DNA of 64,000 nt from a bacterium D16-56 (GTDB lineage Bacteria; Bacillota; Clostridia; Lachnospirales; Lachnospiraceae), in contig RAYY01000003.1 in NCBI GenBank assembly GCA_003611875.1, positions 1-64,000 of the forward strand, in the 5' to 3' direction. Shown here piece by piece: positions 42,214 through 51,315 of the stretch. The notes under the pieces were generated by a model that searched no databases, was not told where the DNA came from, and saw nothing but the letters and a program-made list of their open reading frames with translations. Positions within the stretch are counted from its first letter, which is position 1, and every line of letters begins with the position of its first letter. The position numbers and the translations under genes were made by a program.

Positions 42214-43518
42214 ATGGCAATTCAGGCTTTACTCATTATCCTCGCAGTCCTTGCAGTCCTTCTGGCTGTGGGGGTGCCCATCTCCTATGCTATCGGTATT
42301 TCCTCATTGGCCGCCATCCTGCAGGTAGTACCCCTGGATGTATCCGTTCTCACTGCTTCCCAGAGAATCTTTGTGGGAATGAGCAAATTCAGCCTGACGG
42401 CAATCCCGTTTTTTATTCTGGCAGGTAATCTGATGAACCAGGGCGGCATTGCCAGACGCCTGGTAGATTTTGTACTGGCGCTTTTAGGAAAGCTTCCCGG
42501 TTCTCTGCTTGTAACCAATGTGGGAGCCAACGCACTATTCGGGGCAATCTCCGGCTCCGCGGCTGCGGCGGCCGCGGCCGTGGGCAGTATGGTACGGGAA
42601 GGCGAAGAAGATCAAGGCTATAATCCAGCATTATGTGCTGCCACCAACGGAGCCTCTGCTCCCTCTGGTCTTCTGATTCCTCCTTCCAATGCTCTTATCA
42701 CCTATTCCTTAGTATCCGGGGGCACTTCGGTGGCAGCTCTGTTTTTGGCCGGGTATCTTCCCGGCGTGATCTGGGCAGCCTGCTGCATCCTGGTGGCTGT
42801 TGTAATAGCAAAGCGAAATGGTTATCAGGGCATCCCCGGAAAATTTGATTGGAAAAATCTTCTGTCAGCAACCTTAAACGCCATTCCCGCCCTGTCCTTG
42901 ATCGTCGTTGTCATTGGCGGCATCATTGCAGGAGTTTTCACTGCCACAGAGGGTTCTGCCATCGCTGTCGTGTACGCTCTGATCCTAAGCATCTGCTATC
43001 GTAATCTTTCCCTAAAGACCTTCTGGCAGATCGTGGTAGACAGCGCCAAAATGAGCGGCATGATCGTATTTTTGATCGGTGTGTCCAATATTATGGGATG
43101 GGTGATGGCCTTCACCCAGATTCCCCAGGCCATCTCTGCTGCCCTTTTAGGGCTCACAGACAACCGGGTTATCCTTCTTCTTATCATGAATGGGATTCTT
43201 CTGATTTCCGGAACCTTTATGGATGTAACACCTGCCATCCTGATCTTCACCCCCCTGTTCCTTCCGGTGGTCAAGACCTTTGGCATGCACCCGGTTCAAT
43301 TTGGCCTGATTCTTGTGTATAATCTTTGCATTGGGAATATCACACCGCCAGTGGGAAACACCCTGTTTGTGGCCATCAAGGTGGGCAAAACCACCCTGGC
43401 AAAGGTCATGCCCTACATGCTTTTATATTATGGAGCCATCTTAACCGGACTAATGCTAGTCACCTATGTCTCTGCTATCACCTTGGGGCTTCCCATGGCA
43501 GCAGGGATGATCGGATAA
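42214..43518 (+). CDS. TRAP transporter large permease, DctM family
   Basis: A 434-residue protein with about 12 membrane segments. It carries typical DctM stretches PFFILAGNLMNQGGIARRLV, SGSAAAAAAAVGSM and LIPPSNALITYS. It couples Na+ entry to uptake of a carboxylate held by the binding protein. It lies 3 bases after dctQ and is followed by a weak hairpin near 43532-43560. Confidence 0.9.
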   Translation: MAIQALLIILAVLAVLLAVGVPISYAIGISSLAAILQVVPLDVSVLTASQRIFVGMSKFSLTAIPFFILAGNLMNQGGIARRLVDFVLALLGKLPGSLLVTNVGANALFGAISGSAAAAAAAVGSMVREGEEDQGYNPALCAATNGASAPSGLLIPPSNALITYSLVSGGTSVAALFLAGYLPGVIWAACCILVAVVIAKRNGYQGIPGKFDWKNLLSATLNAIPALSLIVVVIGGIIAGVFTATEGSAIAVVYALILSICYRNLSLKTFWQIVVDSAKMSGMIVFLIGVSNIMGWVMAFTQIPQAISAALLGLTDNRVILLLIMNGILLISGTFMDVTPAILIFTPLFLPVVKTFGMHPVQFGLILVYNLCIGNITPPVGNTLFVAIKVGKTTLAKVMPYMLLYYGAILTGLMLVTYVSAITLGLPMAAGMIG

Positions 43519-43646
43519 GGGATATAAAAACCAGACACAAGGTTCATCCGGCGGAGCCTGTGCCTTTCTAAGCAAGCAAAAATCCCATTAACCCAAACAA
43601 TTCTCAAGCATTTATACCGATTCCAGGAAAACACCAGAATCGCAGC

Positions 43647-43663
43647 AATTTATAGGATGAATT
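43647..43663 (+). promoter_or_regulatory. Shared 17-bp operator, copy A
   Basis: The sequence AATTTATAGGATGAATT is an interrupted palindrome (AATTnAT-N3-ATnAATT). It is identical to a copy upstream of the dctP gene at 54.4 kb on the other strand (54526-54542). It lies about 23 bases ahead of the -35 box of the redox operon. A second, diverged copy sits past the -10 box. Confidence 0.7.
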
Positions 43664-43685
43664 TAATTTATTTTTTCATAATTCC

Positions 43686-43714
43686 TTGATTTTCCCGGAT
43701 TTCCATGGTATATT
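43686..43714 (+). promoter_or_regulatory. Promoter of the redox/isomerase operon
   Basis: TTGATT (43686-43691) and TATATT (43709-43714) are 17 bp apart. Operator copies flank it on both sides, 75 bp apart, which could allow repression by looping. Confidence 0.65.
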
Positions 43715-43720
43715 AATATA

Positions 43721-43737
43721 TATTTATAGGATGATTG
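43721..43737 (+). promoter_or_regulatory. Shared operator, copy B
   Basis: TATTTATAGGATGATTG matches copy A at 14 of 17 positions. It covers the expected transcription start, the same relative place as copy C at the 54.5 kb promoter. Confidence 0.6.
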
Positions 43738-43766
43738 TACTTTCAAAACAAGTTAGGAGGTTATAC

Positions 43767-45221
43767 ATGGAACAATTTGATGTTCTTGTGATTGGTGCAG
43801 GTGTGGTGGGAAGCGCCATCGCCAGAGAGCTGACCCAGTTTAAGCTGAAAATCGGAGTTCTGGAAAAAAATCTGGATGTGTGCTACGAGACCAGCGGACG
43901 GAACTCTGCCGTAGTACACGGAGGCTTTGCCTACGATGAAGGCACCTTAAAGGCCAGGCTCTGTGTGGAGGGAAACCGGGAAATGACAAAGCTTTCCCAG
44001 GAGCTTGACTTTACCTTTCTCCGGTGCGGCAAGGTTCTCGTAGGAAAAACAGAAGATGATCTTGCCGCCCTAAAGCGTACCATAGCCCAGGGAGAAAGAA
44101 ACGGAGCAGCAAATTTAAAGTTGATCGATAAGGAGGAGCTTCACCGTCTGGTCCCTGCTGCCGTGGGAGAATTTGCCATGTATTCCCCCAATTCCGGCAT
44201 CCTGGATCCCTTTGGCTACACCATTGCCCTGGCAGAAAACGCAGCACAGAACGGCGCCCGCTATTTTTTTGATCAAGAGGTAACATCCATCTCCCGGCAG
44301 GATGGTTTCTATCAGATAACCACCAGCCACGGCGCCTTTCGAACCCGCTGGATCGTCAACAGCGCCGGCCTTGGCTGCGGAAAAATCTCAGACATGCTGG
44401 GAATCTCCGGCTACCATGTGATCGGCTCTAAGGGGGACTATATTATTCTGGACCGCCGCACAGGCTCCAAGCTTCCCATGCCCATTTATCCGGTTCCCTC
44501 AAACACCTACATGGGCATCCATGTGACCAACACAACCGATGGAAATGTAATCATCGGACCCAATGCAGAGCTGGTCACGGATTTTTCCTACTATGGAGTT
44601 CCCCAGTCCAATATGGATTATCTGGCAGAAAGCGCTTTCCGGATCTGGCCTCATATCCACAAGGCAGACTACATACGCAACTACTCCGGCATTCTGCCCA
44701 AATGGGTGGATGATAACGGAGTGATCCAGGATTTTAAGATCGAGATTCGCCCGGAATTGGCTCCCAATGCAGTAAACCTGGTAGGCATCGAGTCTCCCGG
44801 CCTGACGGCCGCCGTACCCATTGGGCGTATGGTAACAGAGATGATGAAGGAATATGAGAACTTCCCCCTCAATCCAGAGTTTCAGCCAAAGCGTACCGGT
44901 ATTCTCCGATTTGAGGCGCAGGATGACCAGACCAAGGCCCGGCTGATTGCCGAAAATCCTGATTATGGAGAAATCATCTGCCGCTGTGAGAAGGTTTCCA
45001 AGGCCGAGATTCTCCAGGCAATCCACAACCCCTTGGGCGTCTCCACTGTTACCGGCATAAAATACCGCACCCGTTCCATGATGGGACGCTGCCAAGGAGG
45101 TTATTGTCAGATGCGCATAGCAAAGCTGCTGGAGGAGGAACTGGGGATTCTCCCTCAGAAGCTTCGGTACGCCCACAGAGATTCCTGGATATTTACAGGA
45201 ACCGTCAGAAAGGAGGTTTGA
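43767..45221 (+). CDS. GlpA/LhgO-like FAD-dependent dehydrogenase with C-terminal [2Fe-2S] domain
   Basis: About 484 residues. The N-terminal FAD site is VLVIGAGVVGSAIARELTQ, followed by the DAO-type fold with TSGRNSAVVHGGF. A C-terminal BFD-like domain has CRCEKV and GRCQGGYC, giving four cysteines for an iron-sulfur cluster. Relatives oxidise glycerol-3-phosphate or 2-hydroxy acids. The ATG at 43767 follows TAGGAGG; 27 more upstream residues are unlikely. With the next two genes it forms the known GlpA-like, GlpB-like, DUF1667 trio. In this setting the substrate may be another hydroxy acid and not glycerol-3-phosphate. Confidence 0.87.
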   Translation: MEQFDVLVIGAGVVGSAIARELTQFKLKIGVLEKNLDVCYETSGRNSAVVHGGFAYDEGTLKARLCVEGNREMTKLSQELDFTFLRCGKVLVGKTEDDLAALKRTIAQGERNGAANLKLIDKEELHRLVPAAVGEFAMYSPNSGILDPFGYTIALAENAAQNGARYFFDQEVTSISRQDGFYQITTSHGAFRTRWIVNSAGLGCGKISDMLGISGYHVIGSKGDYIILDRRTGSKLPMPIYPVPSNTYMGIHVTNTTDGNVIIGPNAELVTDFSYYGVPQSNMDYLAESAFRIWPHIHKADYIRNYSGILPKWVDDNGVIQDFKIEIRPELAPNAVNLVGIESPGLTAAVPIGRMVTEMMKEYENFPLNPEFQPKRTGILRFEAQDDQTKARLIAENPDYGEIICRCEKVSKAEILQAIHNPLGVSTVTGIKYRTRSMMGRCQGGYCQMRIAKLLEEELGILPQKLRYAHRDSWIFTGTVRKEV

Positions 45222-45225
45222 ACAT

Positions 45226-46461
45226 ATGGAAACACATGACGTTGTGATTGTAGGGGGAGGTCCTGCCGGCCTGGCCGCCGCCGCAGAGCTGCACAAAAAC
45301 GGAATTCCGGACATTCTTCTTGTAGAGCGGGAAAAGACCATGGGCGGGATTCTCCGCCAGTGTATCCACGATGGCTTCGGCATGACCCGTTTCCGCCGCA
45401 GCCTAAGCGGTCCTGAATATGCCAAAGCCTTTATTGACCAGGTTTTTGCACTTTCCGTTCCTTTCCTTACCGACACCACGGTCCTTGACATCACCAGGGA
45501 CAAGGTAGTCACCCTGGCTTCCCGGGACGGCCTGAAAAAGCTTCAGGCCAAAGCAGTGATTTTGACCATGGGCTGCCGGGAACGGACCCGGGGCGCCCTT
45601 GGAATACCAGGAGAACGACCTGCCGGCGTGTTTACTGCAGGGGTGGCTCAAAGCTATATTAACCTTTACAACCATATGGTGGGAAGGGAGGTCATTATCC
45701 TTGGCTCTGGAGACATCGGCATGATTATGGCCAGGCGCCTTACCCTGGAAGGGGCCCATGTCCAGGCAGTCTTTGAGATCCAGCCTGTTCCCAGCGGCCT
45801 TCCCAGAAATATCCGCCAATGTCTGGATGATTATCATATCCCTCTGTATTTAAGCCACACCATCACAGCCATTCACGGCAGAGAGCGAGTAACCGGCGTA
45901 ACGGTCTCCCAGGTAGATGAGACCTTAAAGCCCATTCCCGGAACGGAAAAAGAATACTCCTGCGACACTCTTATCCTGTCTGTAGGCTTGATTCCGGAAA
46001 ACGAGCTTTCCATTGACGCGGGAATCCGGCTGGATGACCGGACCCGGGGCGCGGTTGTGGATGAGCATTATCAGACAAGCCAGGACGGGTTTTTCGCCGC
46101 CGGAAACGTACTTCACGTTCACGACCTGGTGGATTTCGTGTCCTTGGAAGCCGAGAAGCTGGCAAAGAGTGTTGCCCAATATGTGAAAAACAGCTCCCTG
46201 CCCCCGTGCCCTGTCCCGGTAAAAGCTGGCCTTGGCATCCGGTATGCCCTTCCTCAAAAAATCAGCGGCCTGGAGGATGTAACCCTCTCCATGCGGGTCA
46301 ACGGTCCATTTCATGACTGTGCTGTTTTTGTGAAACAGGGAAATGAGGTATTAGCCTGTCGGCAGATGAAAAAGGCGCTTCCGGCGGAAATGATCCAGAT
46401 CCATCTTCCCAAAAACGGAATCCGGGGAACCGAAGAAATCGAGGTGAGTGTGGTATGTTAA
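45226..46461 (+). CDS. FAD/NAD(P)-dependent oxidoreductase (GlpB/HcnB-like partner subunit)
   Basis: A 411-residue pyridine-nucleotide-disulfide-type oxidoreductase without a redox CxxC at the usual place. FAD site VIVGGGPAGLAAAAELHKNG, second nucleotide site VIILGSGDIGMIMARRL, and the family stretch GCRERTRGALGIPGERPAGV are clear. It would pass electrons from the upstream dehydrogenase to an acceptor. It lies 4 bases after that gene and overlaps the DUF1667 gene, so all three subunits are coupled. Confidence 0.87.
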   Translation: METHDVVIVGGGPAGLAAAAELHKNGIPDILLVEREKTMGGILRQCIHDGFGMTRFRRSLSGPEYAKAFIDQVFALSVPFLTDTTVLDITRDKVVTLASRDGLKKLQAKAVILTMGCRERTRGALGIPGERPAGVFTAGVAQSYINLYNHMVGREVIILGSGDIGMIMARRLTLEGAHVQAVFEIQPVPSGLPRNIRQCLDDYHIPLYLSHTITAIHGRERVTGVTVSQVDETLKPIPGTEKEYSCDTLILSVGLIPENELSIDAGIRLDDRTRGAVVDEHYQTSQDGFFAAGNVLHVHDLVDFVSLEAEKLAKSVAQYVKNSSLPPCPVPVKAGLGIRYALPQKISGLEDVTLSMRVNGPFHDCAVFVKQGNEVLACRQMKKALPAEMIQIHLPKNGIRGTEEIEVSVVC

Positions 46462-46820
46462 AGGAATTTACTTGTATCCTCTGCCCCAACGGATGCGAAA
46501 TTCAGGCAGAGCTGGATGAAAAAAATACAGTCCAATCCATAAACGGAGCCAACTGCCAGGGAGGTATCAGCTATGTCCGTCAGGAGATTACGGATCCTCA
46601 GCGGACCATTTCCAGCTCCATACTGGTAAAGGGCGGGGCTCTCCCTCTTGTCAGCGTCCGTCTAACCAAACCAGTACCGAAAAATTCTATTTTTCATGTC
46701 ATGGAGCAAATCAAGTCTGTCACCCTTACTGCCCCGGTCCGCACAGGAGATGTAATTCTGTCTAATGTACTTGGCCTTGGCAGCGATGTGATCGCAACAA
46801 AAGATGTGGAGGAAATCTGA
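46455..46820 (+). CDS. DUF1667 small iron-sulfur-type protein
   Basis: A 121-residue protein with CILCPNGC near the N-terminus (Cys7, Cys10, Cys14) and a fourth cysteine at 34, a likely metal or iron-sulfur site. DUF1667 proteins almost always follow GlpA- and GlpB-like flavoproteins and probably form the third subunit of the complex. It overlaps both neighbours by a few bases (ATGTTAA and TGATG). Confidence 0.88.
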   Translation: MLKEFTCILCPNGCEIQAELDEKNTVQSINGANCQGGISYVRQEITDPQRTISSSILVKGGALPLVSVRLTKPVPKNSIFHVMEQIKSVTLTAPVRTGDVILSNVLGLGSDVIATKDVEEI

Positions 46821-47863
46821 TGTATCAGCGAGAATATAACAAGAAAGTACGGGTGGGAATCGTAGGCGCCGGTTCCCATACATACCGGAATCTTCTTCCG
46901 GCTCTCCACTTTCTCCCTGCAGAGCTGGTTGCCATCTGCAACCGAAGCGAAGAACGCTTAAACCGCACCATTGCCGAGTATCATTGTAATGGCTACACCT
47001 GTCCTGAAGAAATGTATGAAAAGGAGCAGCTGGATGGAGTCATCATGGCAGTCTCTCCCTTCCTGCACCCAAAGCTGGCCTGTGAAGCCTTGGCCCACAA
47101 TCTTCATGTTTTCATCGAAAAACCAGCTGCTGCCAGCATGGATGGCATAAGGGAAATGATATCTGCCTCTGAAAAACACAAAAAGCACGTTGTGGTTGGC
47201 TATAAAAAAGCCTTTATGCCAGCCACCTGCAAGGTGACAGAAATCCTGGAAAGCGGACTTTATCCGGATATGAGCAGCATCCTGGCAATCTACCCTATCT
47301 ACATGCCAAAGGATGGACCTGCCTCCTTAAAGTCCGGAGAGTTCAGCGAATGGCTGAAAAACTGCAGCCATCCCTTATCCTTCATGCTTCAGGCTGCCGG
47401 CCCGGTAAAAAGCGTCCAGGCCCTGATCAACGAGCGGGGCTTTGGGGTGGTTCAGCTCCGATTCCAAAACGGAGTCATTGGCAATCTCCACCTGGCTGCC
47501 GGTGAAAAGCCGGCCCGGGATGAGTACAAAATATATGGAAAGGGATGGTCCATTGAGGTTGACTGCAGCAGCAGAGTCACTTTGCACCGGGGTATTCCCT
47601 CCTATGAATATGACTATGCCTCCTCCTTTGCCTCCCCTGGCTTTGAAGGGGGAGACCTGGTATGGGAGCCAGTCACCTGCCAGGCAAGCCCTGAAAATAA
47701 AGCGCTGTTTGTGCAGGGCATGGTTCAGGAACTGGAATATTTCTGTAATTGTATCCTCACGGATCAATCCCCCCAAAAAGGCTCCCTGGCTTTTGCCGGA
47801 GAGATTACAGAGATCTTTCAGGCTGCCCTGCTATCAAACGGAAAGGAGATTTGTATTCCATGA
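46820..47863 (+). CDS. Gfo/Idh/MocA family NAD(P)-dependent dehydrogenase
   Basis: A 347-residue protein. The N-terminal Rossmann domain has VGIVGAGSHTYRNLLPAL and the conserved EKPAA (Glu-Lys-Pro) motif in HVFIEKPAAASMDGI, followed by the GYKKAFMPAT region. Members oxidise or epimerise sugars, inositols or sugar acids. It is coupled to both neighbours (TGATG ahead, ATGA behind), so it belongs to the same pathway as the redox trio and the isomerase. The exact substrate is not clear. Confidence 0.87.
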   Translation: MYQREYNKKVRVGIVGAGSHTYRNLLPALHFLPAELVAICNRSEERLNRTIAEYHCNGYTCPEEMYEKEQLDGVIMAVSPFLHPKLACEALAHNLHVFIEKPAAASMDGIREMISASEKHKKHVVVGYKKAFMPATCKVTEILESGLYPDMSSILAIYPIYMPKDGPASLKSGEFSEWLKNCSHPLSFMLQAAGPVKSVQALINERGFGVVQLRFQNGVIGNLHLAAGEKPARDEYKIYGKGWSIEVDCSSRVTLHRGIPSYEYDYASSFASPGFEGGDLVWEPVTCQASPENKALFVQGMVQELEYFCNCILTDQSPQKGSLAFAGEITEIFQAALLSNGKEICIP

Positions 47864-48678
47864 ATGAACTGCAAAGGCAATATGCCTATCCTCTCTGTAT
47901 CCAGCTAACAATAGGCGAATCCATCTATGAACCAGAATTTATCAAGCTTTTGGAGCTTTTAAAGGTTCATGGCTTTTACGGCGTGGAGTTAAATTCCATT
48001 GATTTTGAGAGCCTTCCTCCCCTTGAGCTGAAATCTCTTTTGGATCAGTATGATCTTCGCCTGACAATGGTCGCTTCCGGCGCCTATGCGAAACGCCATG
48101 GCCTTTCTATCTCCCATGAGGATGAGTCCATTCGGATCCAGAGTGTAAAGGCCCTTAGTCAAATGATTGATTTTGCAGGCGCCATAGACGCTGGTGTGGT
48201 CTGCGGCTTTATCAAGGGAGACGGAAACGGAAATCCGGATATCTGCCGGTCTCAAATAAAAAAATCCTTAAAGGAGCTAAAAGCCGGCGGATATTTCCAT
48301 AAGGCTCCTGTATACATAGAGGCCACCAACCACTATGAAGCCCTTCTTGCCAACACCTTGGAGGATGCCGCCTCATTTACCATAAATATCGGTGAGTCTT
48401 TCTTCATTCTCCCCGATACCTACCACATGAACATAGAGGAAGCCAATATCTATGCCGCCCTTCAAAAGCACCAGGGACTGTACCACAATGTCCATCTATC
48501 TGATAACAACCGGTATTATCCTGGCTTTGGAGCCATAGATTTCCCCGGGATCCTGCGTTTTTTAAAAGCCATTGGCTATGAGGGGACCATTTCCATTGAA
48601 GGAAGGAATTATGGCGCCATTACAGATGATATTCAATATAGCGCCAACTATTTAAAAGCCCTCACCCCACTGCTGTAA
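47860..48678 (+). CDS. TIM-barrel sugar isomerase/epimerase (AP endonuclease family 2)
   Basis: About 272 residues from the ATG that overlaps the upstream stop (ATGA) and follows AAAGGAG. The metal-binding positions of the xylose-isomerase-like fold can be seen in VYIEATNHYE, LPDTYHMN, NVHLSDNNR and SIEGRNYG. It probably isomerises or epimerises the keto product made by the Gfo/Idh/MocA enzyme, a pairing common in inositol and sugar-acid pathways. Confidence 0.86.
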   Translation: MNELQRQYAYPLCIQLTIGESIYEPEFIKLLELLKVHGFYGVELNSIDFESLPPLELKSLLDQYDLRLTMVASGAYAKRHGLSISHEDESIRIQSVKALSQMIDFAGAIDAGVVCGFIKGDGNGNPDICRSQIKKSLKELKAGGYFHKAPVYIEATNHYEALLANTLEDAASFTINIGESFFILPDTYHMNIEEANIYAALQKHQGLYHNVHLSDNNRYYPGFGAIDFPGILRFLKAIGYEGTISIEGRNYGAITDDIQYSANYLKALTPLL

Positions 48679-48748
48679 ACCGATCTGACAACCTGGCAGG
48701 CGCCGCAAAGCGGTACGTGCCGATACCAATCTGTTTAAGAAGAAACAA

Positions 48749-48773
48749 GGGTGAAAGAAAATCATTTTCACCC
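48749..48773 (+). other. Intercistronic hairpin ahead of the aldo/keto reductase gene
   Basis: GGGTGAAA (48749-48756) pairs with TTTCACCC (48766-48773) in the 138-base gap. No T run follows, so it is more likely an mRNA stabiliser or attenuator than a full terminator. Confidence 0.5.
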
Positions 48774-48816
48774 ATACCTGCTTGTGCTGTGAGGCATGCA
48801 AAGAATGGAGGAAAAA

Positions 48817-49668
48817 ATGAAGAATATTCAGGATTTAATCACACTCTCCAACGGAGTGAACATTCACTGTATGGGATATGGAACCTGGAGAACCCCGGCC
48901 GGCGACGAGACAACCACAGCCGTAAAAAATGCTATTGAATGTGGCTTCCGCCATATTGATACTGCCCAGCTTTACGGCAACGAGGAGAGCGTAGGGGAGG
49001 GCATCCGAGCTTCCCAAATCAAACGACAGGAAATTTTTCTTACCACTAAGCTAAAAAACAGCGATCAAGGTTACGATGCCACCTTAAAAGCCTTTGAAGG
49101 CAGCTTAAAACGGCTGAAGGCAGAATATCTGGATCTCTACCTGATCCACTGGCCCGTGCCGGTTCTGTTTAAGGACAACTGGAGGGAGGTCAGCCGCGCA
49201 ACCTGGAAGGCCATGGAGCGTCTGTATGACGAGAAGCTCATCCGCGCCATTGGCCTGAGCAATTTCCTTCCTCACCACATCAAGAACATTGCAAATTTTG
49301 CCAATGTAGCCCCTGTGGTGGACCAGCTTGAGATTCACCCCTGCTTTACGCAAAGAGAGACTGTAAAATACTGCCAGGAGCACAACATTCAGGTTCAGGC
49401 ATGGAGTCCTCTGGGCCACGGCACCATTCTGCAAAATGAGGTTCTGGGCACCATTGCTGCCTCCCATGGCAAAACCCCTGCACAGATAGCCCTTCGATGG
49501 GAGCTTCAGCAGAATATCATCCCCATCTCCAAGTCCATGAAGCCTTCCCGTATGAAGGAAAACGCAGATGTGTTTGACTTTACACTCTCACCAGAAGAAA
49601 TGGACAGAATTTTCGCTCTGGGAGAGGATGGAAGAACCGGGCCAAATCCGGATCATATTGATTTCTGA
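48817..49668 (+). CDS. Aldo/keto reductase
   Basis: About 283 residues. It is a standard barrel with FRHIDTAQLYGNEESVG (Asp and Tyr), TTKLKN (Lys) and YLIHWPVP (His) as the catalytic set, and PISKSMKPSRMKENADVF for NADPH binding. It likely reduces an aldehyde or keto sugar of the island. The ATG at 48817 follows GGAGG; seven more upstream codons are possible but less likely. Last gene of the plus-strand operon, followed by a strong terminator. Confidence 0.9.
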   Translation: MKNIQDLITLSNGVNIHCMGYGTWRTPAGDETTTAVKNAIECGFRHIDTAQLYGNEESVGEGIRASQIKRQEIFLTTKLKNSDQGYDATLKAFEGSLKRLKAEYLDLYLIHWPVPVLFKDNWREVSRATWKAMERLYDEKLIRAIGLSNFLPHHIKNIANFANVAPVVDQLEIHPCFTQRETVKYCQEHNIQVQAWSPLGHGTILQNEVLGTIAASHGKTPAQIALRWELQQNIIPISKSMKPSRMKENADVFDFTLSPEEMDRIFALGEDGRTGPNPDHIDF

Positions 49669-49701
49669 TTCGATGAAAATTTTTTCCGTGTGAAAATGCA
49701 C

Positions 49702-49758
49702 AAAAAGGCTGCTGTAAAATCGGGTGTATCGATCACCCGGGTTTACAGCAGCCTTTTT
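49702..49758. terminator. Bidirectional terminator of the two converging catabolic operons
   Basis: AAAAAGGCTGCTGTAAA (49702-49718) pairs perfectly with TTTACAGCAGCCTTTTT (49742-49758), with an inner GGGTG/CACCC-type stem. A and T runs flank it, so it works in both directions. Confidence 0.93.
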
Positions 49759-49790
49759 TGTATCTGTTCTGCAATATACCCTTTCCATCT

Positions 49791-50546
49791 TTACATGGTC
49801 ATCCCACCGTCAATAGAAATAATACTTCCCGTCATAAATCCCGCCTTTTCGCTGGCAGCAAAAAGAACAGCTTGGGCAATTTCTTCTGGTTCGCCCAAAC
49901 GCCCCATAGGCTGCCGTCCGCAAAATTGCTTCATTGCCAGCTCTGGGTCCGGGGATGTGCGGATCCGCTCCCTGAGAGAAGGTGTCAAGGTTGTTCCTGG
50001 GCACACACAATTTACCTGAATGTTGTAGTGACACAGCTCTAAGGCCATGGCCTTTGTCATTGCGATCACCGCACCCTTGCTGGCTGAATATGCCAGACGA
50101 TTTGTATGACCCTTTATCCCTGCCACAGACGACACATGGACGATCCGCCCTCCTCCCTGCTTCTTCATAATCTTAACGGCTCCCTGTGACATAAAAAAGG
50201 TGCCCATCACATTTACATTCCATGTTTTTTGAAAATCCTCAAAGGTAGTATCCTCAATGGTGCCTCCCAGAACGATCCCTGCATTATTCACCAGCACATC
50301 TAATTTTCCATAGGTCTGCACCGCCAGACCAAGCACTCTGTCGGCATCCCCCCTGTCCGAGATATCCCCCTGAGCAAAAAGGCTTTCTCCTCCATTGCCA
50401 TGAATATCCTCGGCAACCTGCCGGGCAGATTCCGAGACCGAATTGCAGACCACCTTTGCCCCCTTTTGGGCAAAGGCCCGGGCACAAGCCGCCCCGATTC
50501 CCGCCCCTGCTCCGGTTATCAGTATCACCTTATCCTGAAATTCCAC
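49791..50546 (-). CDS. Short-chain dehydrogenase/reductase
   Basis: A 251-residue classical SDR. Cofactor motif ITGAGAGIGAACARAF, NNAG in VLVNNAGIVLGG, catalytic Ser, Tyr and Lys in VSSVAGIKGHTNRLAYSASKG, and the C-terminal SIISIDGG. It probably oxidises a sugar alcohol or hydroxy acid brought in by the adjacent TRAP transporter. It is the last gene of the minus-strand operon dctPQM-epimerase-SDR. Confidence 0.9.
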   Translation of the reverse strand: MEFQDKVILITGAGAGIGAACARAFAQKGAKVVCNSVSESARQVAEDIHGNGGESLFAQGDISDRGDADRVLGLAVQTYGKLDVLVNNAGIVLGGTIEDTTFEDFQKTWNVNVMGTFFMSQGAVKIMKKQGGGRIVHVSSVAGIKGHTNRLAYSASKGAVIAMTKAMALELCHYNIQVNCVCPGTTLTPSLRERIRTSPDPELAMKQFCGRQPMGRLGEPEEIAQAVLFAASEKAGFMTGSIISIDGGMTM

Positions 50547-50573
50547 ATTTCCCTCCGTTTTCTTAAAAGCTTC

Positions 50574-51254
50574 TTAAAATCCCCTTATCCGGTCAATACA
50601 GGCAGCATAATCTTCCTTCTGGAAAAACAGCTCCTGCTTTCCAAGAACATACCCCTCAATTCCGCAATTATGGTACAAATCCGAGATAACCTCTTTTGTG
50701 GCCCCGCCGTCCAGCAGCAGATGATAACTCAAGCCATGATCCTGCCGATATTGATTCAGCTCCACAAATTTCTCTCTGGTATATGGCATAAAGTCTCTTC
50801 CGGCAAATCCCGGATTCACCCCCATAACCATTACATAATCCGTAATGGGAAGCATACTTTTGACACCTTCCAGCGAAGTACAGGGATTTAACACCAGCCC
50901 CGTCTTTTTTCCCAGTCTCTGAATCTGTTCTAAGGTTGCAGAGGGAACCAGCTCTGATTCCGGGTGGATATAGATAATGTCAGCCCCTGCATTTGCCATC
51001 ATTTCCACATAACGGTGAGGCTCCATCACCATCATATGACAATCAATCAGTCTTCTTTTGCCCTGGTCCGTAATCCTGCGGATCATCTCCAGCTCCCTTA
51101 CGGACATTGCAAAATTAGGCACAAACCTTCCGTCCATAATGTCCACATGATAAATATCCATATCTGCGGCATCCAGCTTTTCAATCTCCTCCCGAATGTG
51201 GTCAATTGCCAGATTCAAAATCGAGGGACATAAAATCTTTCTTTTTTCTTCCAT
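50574..51254 (-). CDS. Ribulose-phosphate 3-epimerase family protein (Rpe/AlsE-like)
   Basis: About 226 residues. The start CPSILNLAIDHIREEIEKL, the metal-binding histidine and aspartate in YHVDIMDGRFVPNF and DCHMMVMEP, NPGFAGRDFMPYT and LLDGGA match the family. The usual HLMV is CHMM here, and the protein diverges from housekeeping Rpe, so D-allulose-6-phosphate epimerase or a related sugar-phosphate epimerase is possible. The start was put at the ATG nearest the conserved fold; starts further upstream lack ribosome sites. No kinase lies in the island to supply its phosphorylated substrate. Confidence 0.82.
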   Translation of the reverse strand: MEEKRKILCPSILNLAIDHIREEIEKLDAADMDIYHVDIMDGRFVPNFAMSVRELEMIRRITDQGKRRLIDCHMMVMEPHRYVEMMANAGADIIYIHPESELVPSATLEQIQRLGKKTGLVLNPCTSLEGVKSMLPITDYVMVMGVNPGFAGRDFMPYTREKFVELNQYRQDHGLSYHLLLDGGATKEVISDLYHNCGIEGYVLGKQELFFQKEDYAACIDRIRGF

Positions 51255-51315
51255 ACTTTCCGATTTCTCCTTTTTTACACTTGCCATGATGTAATTTCTG
51301 TTGTCTAAACCGCTG